Below, one piece after another: positions 15,822-23,961 of a DNA stretch of 64,000 bases; position 1 is the first letter of the stretch, and each line of letters begins with the position of its first letter. The stretch covers positions 21,841 through 85,840 of the forward strand of contig CALFRK010000001.1 of assembly GCA_937919625.1 (NCBI GenBank). Direction: 5' to 3'. Made by a program: the position numbers and the translations under genes. The notes beneath the pieces were generated by a model. The model searched no databases. It was not told the DNA's origin and was given only the letters and a program-made list of their open reading frames with translations. The stretch is from an uncultured Ilumatobacter sp. Lineage in GTDB: Bacteria > Actinomycetota > Acidimicrobiia > Acidimicrobiales > Ilumatobacteraceae.

Positions 15822-16811
15822 ATGACGCATCTGGACCGGGACGCTCGGGTGTATGTGGCCGGTCACCGCGGACTGGTGGGCTCGGCACTGGTACGCCGAC
15901 TCGAGGCGGAGGGCTTCGCCAACATTCTCACCGCCACCCGCGACGAACTAGACCTGCGCGATCAATCCGAGGTGTCGCGATGGTTCGAGGCCAACCAGCC
16001 CGACTATGTGTTCCTCGTCGCCGGCACCGTCGGCGGGATCCTCGCCAACAGCACCCGCCCGGCCGAGTTCATCTACGACAACCTGATGATCCATGGCACG
16101 GTGGTTCACTCGGCGTACGAGACCAAGGTGCACAAGCTGCTGTATCTCGGCTCGTCGTGCATCTACCCGCGTGACGCCACCCAGCCGATCACCGAGGAGC
16201 AACTCTTGACCGGCCCGCTGGAAGCCACCAATGAGTGGTATGCGATCGCCAAGATCGCCGGCATCAAGCTGTGTCAGGCGTACCGTCGCCAATACGGCTG
16301 CGACTTCATCTCGGCGATGCCGACCAACCTGTACGGCCCGGGTGACAACTTCGACCTCGACTCGTCACACGTGATCCCGGCCTTAATGCGCAAGTTCCAT
16401 GATGCCAAGCAGAGCGACCCGAACGAGGTCGCAGTGTGGGGAACCGGTAGTGCGTTTCGTGAATTCCTACACGTCGACGACCTCGCCGCCGCCTGCCTGT
16501 ACCTGATGGAGCACTACTCCGACGACTCACACATCAATGTCGGAACAGGGGTCGATCTCTCGATCAAGCAGCTCGCCGAAACGATCCGCATCGTCGTCAA
16601 TCCCGACGCCCAGCTGACGTGGGACAAGTCCAAGCCGGACGGCACGCCACGCAAGCTGCTCGACGTCACCCGGTTGCGCTCGCTGGGATGGTCACCGTCG
16701 ATCGATCTCGACGCCGGGCTGGCATCGACCTACCAGTGGTATCTCGACCAAATCGGCTCGCGCTCAGAGTTGCGCGGTGTCGAACAGTCGACGGCACCAA
16801 CGCAGAGCTGA
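15822..16811 (+). CDS. fcl: GDP-L-fucose synthase
   Basis: The 329-residue extended SDR enzyme converts GDP-4-keto-6-deoxy-D-mannose to GDP-L-fucose by epimerisation and NADPH reduction. Visible features are the nucleotide motif VAGHRGLVGSAL (~12-23), the GSSCIYP Ser/Cys site (~109-115), catalytic Tyr/Lys in EWYAIAKIAG and MPTNLYGPGDNFD, all hallmark WcaG/Fcl segments. Length fits the family. No GDP-mannose dehydratase gene is in the window, so its substrate must be made elsewhere. The product feeds glycan or surface polysaccharide synthesis. The MarR gene follows 3 nt later. Confidence 0.95.
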   Translation: MTHLDRDARVYVAGHRGLVGSALVRRLEAEGFANILTATRDELDLRDQSEVSRWFEANQPDYVFLVAGTVGGILANSTRPAEFIYDNLMIHGTVVHSAYETKVHKLLYLGSSCIYPRDATQPITEEQLLTGPLEATNEWYAIAKIAGIKLCQAYRRQYGCDFISAMPTNLYGPGDNFDLDSSHVIPALMRKFHDAKQSDPNEVAVWGTGSAFREFLHVDDLAAACLYLMEHYSDDSHINVGTGVDLSIKQLAETIRIVVNPDAQLTWDKSKPDGTPRKLLDVTRLRSLGWSPSIDLDAGLASTYQWYLDQIGSRSELRGVEQSTAPTQS

Positions 16812-16814
16812 CCC

Positions 16815-17291
16815 GTGGCCCCCGACGACGCCACCACACGCCGGATCGCACTCGCCTGGCGCGAGTTGCGCCGGGGCGCCTCCGGTGCAGCGCTGCGCTC
16901 TCACCTGCTTGGCCCTGACGGACCAGCGCTCGAGCAAGCCCAACTCGATGCGCTCGAGATCCTTGCCAGCGAACCCGACGGGTGGAGAATGAGCGACTTC
17001 GCCGATGCCATGCATATCGATCCGAGCACGGCCACGCGGGCCGTCAATCGACTACAACAGCTCGGGCTGGCCGAACGCGTCACCGGCGCCAACGACCGTC
17101 GCGTGGTCGTGGCGCGCGCCACCACCACCGGGCGACGGATGATCCGTCGTGTCACCATCGGACGGGCAGCCGGCATGGAGCGCCTGCTCGAACAGTTCGA
17201 CCAGGCCGAGCGCGAACAGCTCGCCCAATATCTCGAACGGTTTGTTGGTTCGATCGATCGGCTTGTCGCCGAACTCGCCAACCAGGCGTGA
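16815..17291 (+). CDS. MarR-family transcriptional regulator
   Basis: The 158-residue winged-helix protein shows the [30 protein letters not shown] (~57-83) and a wing [16 protein letters not shown], followed by a dimerisation helix. GTG 16815 starts 3 nt after the fcl stop, so it is probably cotranscribed with fcl. MarR proteins usually repress their own operon or efflux/detoxification genes and respond to small phenolic ligands. The target here is unknown. Confidence 0.88.
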   Translation: MAPDDATTRRIALAWRELRRGASGAALRSHLLGPDGPALEQAQLDALEILASEPDGWRMSDFADAMHIDPSTATRAVNRLQQLGLAERVTGANDRRVVVARATTTGRRMIRRVTIGRAAGMERLLEQFDQAEREQLAQYLERFVGSIDRLVAELANQA

Positions 17292-17302
17292 GCAGCACCA
17301 GG

Positions 17303-17308
17303 TAGGGT
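17303..17308 (+). promoter_or_regulatory. -10 box TAGGGT, leaderless
   Basis: TAGGGT ends 8 nt before GTG 17317. Confidence 0.5.
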
Positions 17309-17316
17309 CGCGACCC

Positions 17317-17904
17317 GTGGCTGATCAGCAGAACTTCGCCGAGCAGGCGATGGAATTCGCACCCCAGCTGTACTCGGCCGCGATGCGCATGACCCGCAAC
17401 AAAGCAGACGCCGAAGACCTGGTGCAAGAGGCGTATCTCAGGGGTTTCCGCAGCTTCCACACCTTCCAAGACGGCACCAACCTGCGGGCCTGGATGTTCC
17501 GGATCCTCACTAACGCCTACATCAACTCGTACCGAGCCAAGCAACGTCGCCCCCAAGAGAGCGAGCTCGGCGAGCTAGAAGACCTCTACCTGTACCGCCG
17601 GCTCGGATCGATGGAGACAGCGGCCGCCTCGATGTCGGCTGAAGAGCAGTTCCTCGACGTGTTCACCGATGACGAGGTCAAACAGGCGCTCGAAGACCTC
17701 CCCACCAACTTTCGGTTGCCGGTGCTGCTCGCCGATGTCGAGGGCTTCGCCTACAAAGAGATCGCCGAAATGCTCGAGATTCCGATCGGTACGGTCATGT
17801 CGCGGCTGCACCGGGGAAGAAAAGCGATGCAGCGCGCGTTGTACGGGTACGCCGAGGCGCGGGGACTCACCCGGCACCTCGACAACGAGGCTCCCGAAAG
17901 CTGA
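17317..17904 (+). CDS. sigR: ECF sigma factor, SigR/SigH type
   Basis: The 195-residue sigma factor has region 2 ([46 protein letters not shown]) and region 4 ([42 protein letters not shown]) that read like SigR of Streptomyces and SigH of mycobacteria, which control thiol-oxidative stress genes. It is followed 16 nt later by a small RsrA-like zinc anti-sigma gene. GTG 17317 is chosen because the conserved N-terminus starts there and a -10 box precedes it; the longer frame lies inside the MarR gene. With mshA also present, a disulfide-stress regulon tied to mycothiol is plausible. Confidence 0.93.
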   Translation: MADQQNFAEQAMEFAPQLYSAAMRMTRNKADAEDLVQEAYLRGFRSFHTFQDGTNLRAWMFRILTNAYINSYRAKQRRPQESELGELEDLYLYRRLGSMETAAASMSAEEQFLDVFTDDEVKQALEDLPTNFRLPVLLADVEGFAYKEIAEMLEIPIGTVMSRLHRGRKAMQRALYGYAEARGLTRHLDNEAPES

Positions 17905-17920
17905 CAAACAACACATCGAC

Positions 17921-18178
17921 ATGGCGAACTGCAACGAAACCATCCGAGAGCTCGACGCCTTCCTCGACGGAGAGCTCCCTGACGATGTTCGCGATCACAT
18001 CCACCTGCACCTCGACTCGTGCATGGACTGCCTCCAAGCCTTCGACTTCCAAGCCGAGCTGAAGCTAGCGATCCGTCGCAAGTGCAGCACCGAGGAGATG
18101 CCAGCGGGCCTGCTAGGTCGGATCGAGATGTGCTTCAACACCGATCTCGACGAAGACGGCATCATCGGTCCCGCGTAG
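17921..18178 (+). CDS. rsrA: RsrA-like zinc anti-sigma factor
   Basis: The 85-residue protein has the ZAS signature H-LDS-C-MD-C (residues ~26-33) with an extra N-terminal Cys4 and Cys in AIRRKC (~54), resembling RsrA, whose zinc Cys form a disulfide on oxidation and release SigR. The opening ETIRELDAFLDGELPDDV matches the sigma-binding helix of the family. ATG 17921 is the only sensible start; the longer open frame overlaps the sigma gene. Reading the redox switch onto this protein is by homology. Confidence 0.88.
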   Translation: MANCNETIRELDAFLDGELPDDVRDHIHLHLDSCMDCLQAFDFQAELKLAIRRKCSTEEMPAGLLGRIEMCFNTDLDEDGIIGPA

Positions 18179-18238
18179 CACCGCCTCAGCAAACGCCACC
18201 GCTCATGCTGAACTTGGGTGGAGCGGGACTCTGGTCGC

Positions 18239-18244
18239 TACGCT
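18239..18244 (+). promoter_or_regulatory. -10 box TACGCT, leaderless
   Basis: TACGCT ends 7 nt before ATG 18252 of the 50-aa membrane protein gene. Confidence 0.55.
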
Positions 18245-18251
18245 GGGCGCC

Positions 18252-18404
18252 ATGCTTGCCGCCTACATCTGGCACTGGTGGATCGGACTCGTTATGTTGT
18301 TTGCCGGTGTCGGCGCGACGATCGGGCTGATTGGCCTCTACATCAAACAGGTGTCGTCACAGCACTACCCCGGCGGCAAGCGTCGGCGCGAGCAAGAACT
18401 CTGA
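18252..18404 (+). CDS. Small membrane protein (50 aa), unknown function
   Basis: ATG 18252 to TGA 18404 encodes MLAAYIWHWWIGLVMLFAGV at the start, one Trp-rich transmembrane helix (~5-31), then a basic tail YPGGKRRREQEL. A properly spaced -10 box just upstream, and a CTGA overlap with tilS, argue that it is translated. The C-terminal charge pattern predicts N-out/C-in topology. I do not recognise a named family. Confidence 0.65.
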   Translation: MLAAYIWHWWIGLVMLFAGVGATIGLIGLYIKQVSSQHYPGGKRRREQEL

Positions 18405-19270
18405 GTCTGCTCGGCAACCTCCTCACACGCTGTACGTTTCCGGCTTCAGGTACGCCTGTCGCCTGCGCGTTCTCCGGAGGACCCGATTCGGCTGCCATGA
18501 CAGCCCTCGCACACCACCATGGCTGCATCGTCACCGCGCATCACGTCGACCATGGGATTCGCACAGAATCGGCCGACGACGCCCGAACTTCACGTTCGAT
18601 CGCAGCCCAACTCGGCGTCGAGTTCGTTTTGCACGAACTACAGGTCGAGCCCGGCCCAAACCTCGAAGCGCGAGCACGGGCAGCGCGCAAGCAGGCGCTC
18701 GCTCCCGACGCACTAACGGGCCACACCGCCGACGATCAGGCGGAGACGCTGATCTTGCGCTTGCTGCGCGGAAGCGGAAGCGGTGGTCTCGCTGCCATGA
18801 CCCCAGGTCCGACCCATCCGATCCTCGGCTTGCGGCGCTCTGAGACCGAAGCCGTGTGTGCAGAAATTGGCATTGAGCCGGTTCGTGACGGATCGAACCA
18901 GGTGCTCGACGTCTGGCGCAACAGGGTCCGCCACGAGCTGCTGCCACTCGCCACCAACATCGCCGCCCGCGATCTGACGCCGATCCTGACCCGTACGGCC
19001 GATCTGCTGCGCGACGACGACCGGTTCCTCGACGCCCTCGCGGCGACGATCGATGCCACCGACGCAAAGGCGATCGCCGGTGCCGACCCAGTGCTTGCCA
19101 GGCGGGCACTGCGCTGCTGGCTGAGCGTTGACGGATACCCGCCGGACGCGGCGAGCATCGAGCGTGTGTTGGCGGTCGCTCGCGGCAACGGCATCGCCTG
19201 CGAGCTGTCGGGCGGGCGGCGGGTCGAACGATCCAACCAGCGCTTCCGCATCATCTCTCCCGACCGATAG
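18401..19270 (+). CDS. tilS: tRNA(Ile)-lysidine synthase
   Basis: The 289-residue protein has the PP-loop FSGGPDSAAM (~28-37), HHVDHGIR and GHTADDQAETLILRLLRGSGSGGL, diagnostic of TilS, which converts C34 of tRNA-Ile2 to lysidine with ATP. Length suits the short actinobacterial form. No ATG, GTG or TTG lies in frame between position 18218 and the conserved core. CTG 18401 forms a CTGA overlap with the upstream small gene and is preferred. The alternative GTG 18218 would add 61 residues lying wholly over the small gene. Confidence 0.9.
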   Translation: MSLLGNLLTRCTFPASGTPVACAFSGGPDSAAMTALAHHHGCIVTAHHVDHGIRTESADDARTSRSIAAQLGVEFVLHELQVEPGPNLEARARAARKQALAPDALTGHTADDQAETLILRLLRGSGSGGLAAMTPGPTHPILGLRRSETEAVCAEIGIEPVRDGSNQVLDVWRNRVRHELLPLATNIAARDLTPILTRTADLLRDDDRFLDALAATIDATDAKAIAGADPVLARRALRCWLSVDGYPPDAASIERVLAVARGNGIACELSGGRRVERSNQRFRIISPDR

Positions 19271-19325
19271 AGTTGGAACCCGCGATGTGTCCGACGACCG
19301 ACTCGATGACCTGGAGTGAATGCTG

Positions 19326-19841
19326 ATGCCCCCAAAGCTGCGCGGCAAATGGGCGCTTGGCATCACGCCTCGCAACTTCACATGGATCTTGAAGGACAAG
19401 CTGGCGATCTGCGAGCGTCCGGGCGGCTATGGCGACAACCACCGCCGGGTCCGCCGCCAAGAAGAGATCATCTGGATCCGTGAGAACGGGTTCGACTACG
19501 CGATCTCGATCATCCAGGCACCGCACAACCTGCACAACTACGACGAGCTCAACCTGCCCTACCGGCATCGCCCATTTCGAGGCGACGACCGCGACCGGTG
19601 GCTGAAGGCGTTCTACACCGAACTCGACGACCTGCTCCGCCACGGCAACAAGTTGCTGGTTCACGGAGAAGAGCTCGGTGATCGCCTGGTCGGCGTCATG
19701 GGTGGCTACATCCGGTGGTCAGGCCTGGTCGACAACAACACCAAGGCGATCGAGGTCACCGAGCGGCTGACCAGCCGCAAGCTCGATCCATGGGCTCGCG
19801 ACGTCATCATGACCGCTGAGATGCTCCGCGGTACCGACTGA
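19326..19841 (+). CDS. Tyrosine-phosphatase-fold protein with Cys-to-Gly active site (pseudophosphatase)
   Basis: The 171-residue protein has the order of a dual-specificity phosphatase: strand DYAISIIQAPHNLHNYDELNLPY, helix WLKAFYTELDDLLRHG, then the P-loop KLLVHGEELGDRLVGVMGGYIRW. The P-loop reads H113-G114-X5-R120 where active enzymes have H-C-X5-R, so the nucleophilic Cys is replaced by Gly, the same change as in eukaryotic STYX. It may bind a phosphoprotein or phosphorylated ligand without hydrolysing it. ATG 19326 has GGAG 9 nt upstream; ATG 19320 is too close to it. It follows tilS by 55 nt. The fold assignment is by pattern only. Confidence 0.7.
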   Translation: MPPKLRGKWALGITPRNFTWILKDKLAICERPGGYGDNHRRVRRQEEIIWIRENGFDYAISIIQAPHNLHNYDELNLPYRHRPFRGDDRDRWLKAFYTELDDLLRHGNKLLVHGEELGDRLVGVMGGYIRWSGLVDNNTKAIEVTERLTSRKLDPWARDVIMTAEMLRGTD

Positions 19842-19888
19842 TTTCCGTCGCTGCAACCGGGCGTAATCAGGCAGCAACCGCCGCTCAG

Positions 19889-19894
19889 TAGGCT
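19889..19894 (+). promoter_or_regulatory. -10 box TAGGCT, leaderless
   Basis: TAGGCT ends 7 nt before ATG 19902. Confidence 0.6.
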
Positions 19895-19901
19895 TTGCCC
19901 A

Positions 19902-20780
19902 ATGAGCGAACATCCCGCTGACTGGTATCCAGATCCGACGCAGCGCCACGAGCTGCGGTATTGGGACGGCACGGCGTGGACCGACCATGTCAGCAACCAG
20001 GGTGTCGCCGGTCATGACCTGGTCAGCACCACCGACGTGGGCCCCGCCACCACGCGGATGGACCGGCTCGACGCCGGTCTCACACTCGGCGACGAGGGCA
20101 AATCGGAAACGATCAATACCCAACTGACAGGGACCGGGCGAAAGGGCATCGGGCTGACCGGCCCGGTTGCGGGCGGAGGCGGGGGGATCCTCACCGAGCC
20201 GATCCTGATCGTGAATCAAAAGGCCAAGTTGATCGAGCTCAACAATCAGTACAGCGTGTTCGATCAGCACGGCAATCAGGTGGCGGCGGTCAATCAAGTC
20301 GGCCAGTCGGCGACCAAGAAGGTGCTCCGCCTGGTATCCAGCTTCGACCAGTTCATGACCCACCAGCTGCAGGTCACCGATCCGTCCGGCCGGGTCTTGC
20401 TGCAGATCACGCGTCCACGCAAGGTGATCAAATCGACCGTGATCGTCAGTGACGGCGACGGCCGCGAACTGGGGCGCGTCGTGCAACAGAACATGATCGG
20501 CAAAATCAACTTTGGGCTCGAGTCGGACGGCCACCAACTCGGTGCCATCAAGGCCGAGAACTGGCGGGCCTGGAACTTTCGAATTGAGGACACGGCAGGC
20601 AACGAGATCGCGCGGATCACCAAGACATGGGAGGGGCTCGCCAAGACCATGTTCACCACGGCTGACAACTATGTGCTGCAGATCCAAGCCCGCCCGTCAG
20701 AGCCGTTGAACTCGCTGGTTGTCGCCAGCGCGCTCTCGATCGACACGGCGCTCAAGCAGGACAGTCGCGGGTTCGGCTGA
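19902..20780 (+). CDS. DUF2510 plus scramblase/LURP-one-like protein
   Basis: The 292-residue protein opens with a DUF2510 motif (ADWYPDPTQRHELRYWDGTAWTDHV, ~6-30; at most 20 consecutive residues of it are diagnostic: WYPDP...RYWDG.WT). A Gly-rich linker follows, then a beta-rich tubby-like/phospholipid-scramblase fold (LIVNQKAKLIELNNQYSVFD; TDPSGRVLLQITRPRK; IEDTAGNEIARITKTWEG). Such proteins occur in actinobacteria as cytoplasmic or membrane-associated proteins of unknown role; lipid scrambling is not established for them. It converges with the M23 peptidase gene (3-nt gap). Confidence 0.82.
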   Translation: MSEHPADWYPDPTQRHELRYWDGTAWTDHVSNQGVAGHDLVSTTDVGPATTRMDRLDAGLTLGDEGKSETINTQLTGTGRKGIGLTGPVAGGGGGILTEPILIVNQKAKLIELNNQYSVFDQHGNQVAAVNQVGQSATKKVLRLVSSFDQFMTHQLQVTDPSGRVLLQITRPRKVIKSTVIVSDGDGRELGRVVQQNMIGKINFGLESDGHQLGAIKAENWRAWNFRIEDTAGNEIARITKTWEGLAKTMFTTADNYVLQIQARPSEPLNSLVVASALSIDTALKQDSRGFG

Positions 20781-20783
20781 CAG

Positions 20784-21359
20784 TCAGTACAGGTTGCAGA
20801 TCCAAGGAATATCGAGCAGCGGTACGGGGTCGACCGGCGTCGAATACGGATCGGGGCCGGGCCGCAGCTCGAAGTGCAGGTGCCAGCCTCCAGGGGTGGC
20901 GTTGCCCGTGTCACCGACATAACCGATGACCTGTCGTTCGGTCACACGATCACCCACCGCCAGCCCATCGGCGACGGCATCAAGGTGGTAGTAACGGTAT
21001 TTCGTGTCGGTGTCTGACCACAGCTCCCAACCAATACCGGACGAACTGCCACCGAACAGGCTGGTCAAGATGCCGTCCTCGACGGCGTAGACCTCCTGGC
21101 CAAGCGTGGCACCGATATCGACACCCTGGTGGCCGCCGCTGCCAAACGCCTTGCTGTAGCCGCCAAAGTTGTTCAGCACCTCGCACACGGGTGACGGATC
21201 GATCGGAAACAGCACACCGTCGCCGGTCGTCAGCACCCGCCTGGCCGTCTCGTTGACGACCGCCGCCCGATTGATACTTGTCGTCTCAGCGTGGACGACA
21301 CTCGACCCGGCGAAGGCGACCGCGACCGCGACCGCGATCCTGAAGGATCGGGTCTTCAC
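20784..21359 (-). CDS. Secreted M23 (LytM-type) peptidase
   Basis: The protein has a signal peptide (KTRSFRIAVAVAVAFAGSSVVHA), then a compact M23 domain: H-QGV-D (GGHQGVDIGA, first two zinc ligands), a central YYHLD segment and HLHFE (H-X-H with third ligand). It should cleave peptidoglycan cross-bridges or act as an envelope scaffold. The frame is open to ATG 21386, directly abutting the divergent GTG 21387. GTG 21359 gives a more compact signal peptide and leaves room for promoters, so it is preferred with modest confidence. Confidence 0.88.
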   Translation of the reverse strand: MKTRSFRIAVAVAVAFAGSSVVHAETTSINRAAVVNETARRVLTTGDGVLFPIDPSPVCEVLNNFGGYSKAFGSGGHQGVDIGATLGQEVYAVEDGILTSLFGGSSSGIGWELWSDTDTKYRYYHLDAVADGLAVGDRVTERQVIGYVGDTGNATPGGWHLHFELRPGPDPYSTPVDPVPLLDIPWICNLY

Positions 21360-21373
21360 GGGGGGTGTGGGGC

Positions 21374-21379
21374 TAGCGT
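21374..21379 (+). promoter_or_regulatory. -10 box TAGCGT, leaderless
   Basis: TAGCGT ends 7 nt before GTG 21387. Confidence 0.6.
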
Positions 21380-21386
21380 TATCCAT

Positions 21387-22358
21387 GTGGCAGGTGTTCG
21401 GGTCCTCATCAGCGGAATGGGCGGCGAGCTTGGGTCTCGGGTCGCCAGTCTGCTCGAAAACGAATCATGGGTGGGATCGATCGAAGGTATCGATGCCGAT
21501 CCTCCCCGGCGCCGTCTGCGCCGGACCGTCTTTCATCGTATCGTTCCTGGTCAACACGAACGCACGGTCAAGGTCGTCACTGACTACAACCCACACGTGG
21601 TGGTTCACATCGCCGTCTGGGAACCGCACGCCCGAGCCGCAACCGGCACCGCCCGCTCGCTGACCGACGATGCCGCCACATCGATCTTGGGGGCCGCCGC
21701 GGAGTGCAGAGCGCTCGAGTCGATCGTCGTGCGTAGCGGGATCGAGATCTACGGTCGTGGCCGCGGCTCGGTCACACGTCCCAGCGAACAGGTCGCCCCG
21801 AACCCCACCAGCGAGTACGGCCGGATGGTGGCCTGCATCGAGGACACCGCCAACGCGATCGGCAAGCGGATCGGTGTCTCGGTCGGCAGCCTGCGACTCG
21901 CCACCGTGCTCGGCCCACACGTACCGAGTGCACTCGGTCGGCTGCTCCGGCTACCGGCCGTGCCGTTCAGCATGCTGGCCAATCCGCCGTTCGCCGTGAT
22001 TCATCAGCACGATGCCGCCGAGGCGTTCGTATCTGCCGCCAGGCAACGCATCGACGAGCCGCTCAACATCGTGGCACCAGGGGCGATCACAGCCCTGCAG
22101 GCGATCCGGCGTGGCCAACGAATTCCGATTCCGCTACTCGGGCCCGAGTGGGGTGCCGCCACGGCATTCACCTATCTCGCCGGTGCACCACTACCCGATC
22201 ATGTGCGCGAGATGCTGCATCGTGGCCGCCTGGCCGACAACGCCCGCGCTCGCGAGGTGATCGGATTCGCTCCCAGCACAACCACGAGCGACGTGATCGA
22301 TCAGTTGTATCGCTGGCCCAGCGTCGTCCACACCCCAGCCATCAAGCAGGTGGCCTGA
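21387..22358 (+). CDS. NAD-dependent epimerase/dehydratase family protein
   Basis: The 323-residue extended SDR has the motif VLISGMGGELGSRVASLL (~6-23), the usual DPPRRRLRR cofactor region, VVVHIAVWEP and a Tyr in SEYGRMVACIE where YxxxK is expected. The Lys is replaced (YGRMV), so catalysis may be altered or lost. It is the first gene of a four-gene operon joined by TGATG overlaps. An epimerase followed by a degenerate acyltransferase recalls the mycobacterial Rv0501-Rv0502 pair, from memory. The substrate is unknown. Confidence 0.82.
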   Translation: MAGVRVLISGMGGELGSRVASLLENESWVGSIEGIDADPPRRRLRRTVFHRIVPGQHERTVKVVTDYNPHVVVHIAVWEPHARAATGTARSLTDDAATSILGAAAECRALESIVVRSGIEIYGRGRGSVTRPSEQVAPNPTSEYGRMVACIEDTANAIGKRIGVSVGSLRLATVLGPHVPSALGRLLRLPAVPFSMLANPPFAVIHQHDAAEAFVSAARQRIDEPLNIVAPGAITALQAIRRGQRIPIPLLGPEWGAATAFTYLAGAPLPDHVREMLHRGRLADNARAREVIGFAPSTTTSDVIDQLYRWPSVVHTPAIKQVA

Positions 22359-23104
22359 TGAACAACACCGCTCAGCGTCTTGCCGACGTCGTTTCGATGC
22401 CTGCCCGCAGCGTCGGCACACAGGCCGCCACCGCGGCCACCGACACCGTGCGACACCTCCGCAACTGGACCACCAACGAGGTCGACGACTGGGGGCGCGA
22501 CGACTCTTTCGTGAGGCGTGTCTGGTCGCTCAGCCACGTGCGTTGGGATACCTCGGTCGGTGGCATCGAACATGTGCCAAAGCGCACCGGCGCTCTGATT
22601 GTCGTCAATGCCCGTCGCTTCGCCCTGGCGCCGGTCTTCGCAGCCATGGCGATCGGTGCGGCCGTCGACCGGCCGGTTCGGTTCGTCGGTCGCCCCGACA
22701 TCGCGCCGCTCGGGCCGATGATGCAAAGGCTCGGCGGCCTACTCCCCGTCGAAGCCGAGCTCGAAGGTGCCCTCAGGGCTGGAGAATTGATCGTGTTGGG
22801 CGCCTCGCCCACCAGAACCAATCTCCACACGGGCGTCATCGATCATCAACTCGTGGGATCCGCCGTGGCGGCCAAGGTGCGAGTCTTGCCGGCGGCGACC
22901 ATGTCTGTGCCGCTGCAACGCAACGCCCGCGTCGAGATCGGCGCTCCGATCCGGCTCCGTCACAAACGCCGCGGGCCACTCGAAGAGCTCGAGACTGCCG
23001 ATCACCTGCAGGCTCACATCAATGCCGTCCTCGACGAAATGGCAGGAACGATGACCGGCACTCCGATCGACTGGTTCCCGAACAGCTGGGTCGGGAGGAT
23101 CTGA
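22358..23104 (+). CDS. PlsC-like acyltransferase homologue lacking catalytic motif
   Basis: The 248-residue protein follows the glycerolphosphate acyltransferase layout (VGGIEHVPKRTGALIVVNARRFALAP; PDIAPLGPMMQRLGGLLPVE; RVLPAATMSVPLQRNARVEIGAPI), but the catalytic HX4D of motif I reads NARRFALAP and the FPEGTRS motif is absent. It is therefore probably non-catalytic or uses another chemistry. ATG 22358 overlaps the upstream stop (TGATG). It sits between the epimerase and a hydrolase and may bind lipids in the same pathway. Confidence 0.72.
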   Translation: MNNTAQRLADVVSMPARSVGTQAATAATDTVRHLRNWTTNEVDDWGRDDSFVRRVWSLSHVRWDTSVGGIEHVPKRTGALIVVNARRFALAPVFAAMAIGAAVDRPVRFVGRPDIAPLGPMMQRLGGLLPVEAELEGALRAGELIVLGASPTRTNLHTGVIDHQLVGSAVAAKVRVLPAATMSVPLQRNARVEIGAPIRLRHKRRGPLEELETADHLQAHINAVLDEMAGTMTGTPIDWFPNSWVGRI

Positions 23105-23961
23105 TGCCCTTCGTCCGCGCCACCGACGGCGTCCGCTTGCACTACAACGAGTTTGGGCGTCGCTCCGGTCCACCCGTGTTGATGATTCAGGGCTTGGGCA
23201 CCGACAAGCACGCTTGGACCCTTCAGCGGTTGGCGCTGGCATCTAAGTACCGAACGATCGCCCTCGACAACCGGGGCGCCGGGCGCAGCGACAAGCCCTA
23301 CGGCGACTATTCACTCGAGCAGATGGCGCAGGACGCGATGACGGTGCTCGACCATGCCGGCATCGAGACCGCCCACGTGATGGGCGCCTCGATGGGCGGA
23401 GCGATCACCGAGATCATCGGCGTGCGACACGGCCAGCGGACGCGCTCATTGACACTGGCCTGCACCGCCTGCATGCACCACGAATGGCGCAGGGAATTGC
23501 TCGCCGAGTGGGCCAGCTCGGCTACGCGCAACGGCATGGGTTCGATGACTGCAGAAGCGGCACGATGGATCATCGGCCCGCGTTCGTTCCGGCGCCTCGC
23601 TCCGGCGATCGGCTGGATGGGACCATTCGCCTTTACCCGACCGCCGCACGCATTCGCGGGCCAAGTTGCAGCGATCCTATCGATCGACGATTCATTGGCC
23701 GACGAGCTGTCAGAAATCTCGGTGCCGACGCTGGTGATCGTCGGCAATCAAGACATCCTCACCCCGCGTGGCGACGCCGAAGACATCGCCGACCGTATTT
23801 CGACCGCCGAACTAGTCGTAATCAGTGGGGCGGCACACGGTTTGATGATCGAACACGCCACCACGTTCAATCGGGTTCTGCTCGAGTTCCTCGGCCGCGC
23901 CGAGCAGACATACCAGGCCACATCAGCTGAGATCCACGAGGCCGCGGCGAACGCCAGCTGA
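23104..23961 (+). CDS. Alpha/beta hydrolase
   Basis: The 285-residue hydrolase has an oxyanion segment MIQGLGTDKHAW, nucleophile elbow GASMGG (Ser near 97), acid Asp in VIVGNQDILTP and His in SGAAHGLMIEH, all in the canonical order. DNRGAGRSDKP is typical of the esterase/haloperoxidase-like branch. The start overlaps the acyltransferase stop (TGATG). The substrate is not evident; an ester made or bound by its operon partners is a reasonable guess. Confidence 0.9.
   Translation: MPFVRATDGVRLHYNEFGRRSGPPVLMIQGLGTDKHAWTLQRLALASKYRTIALDNRGAGRSDKPYGDYSLEQMAQDAMTVLDHAGIETAHVMGASMGGAITEIIGVRHGQRTRSLTLACTACMHHEWRRELLAEWASSATRNGMGSMTAEAARWIIGPRSFRRLAPAIGWMGPFAFTRPPHAFAGQVAAILSIDDSLADELSEISVPTLVIVGNQDILTPRGDAEDIADRISTAELVVISGAAHGLMIEHATTFNRVLLEFLGRAEQTYQATSAEIHEAAANAS

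Noticed and set aside
15345..15825. Several 100-155-codon frames between the ECF sigma gene and fcl
   Set aside because: They overlap one another on both strands, lack motifs and have shadow-like composition. Only a 49-codon ORF is mentioned as a weak possibility.
19285..19326. Tiny ORFs (10 and 13 codons) ahead of the pseudophosphatase gene as leader peptides
   Set aside because: Both lack a ribosome site and any regulatory codon run. One ends right before the gene, but this is easily chance.
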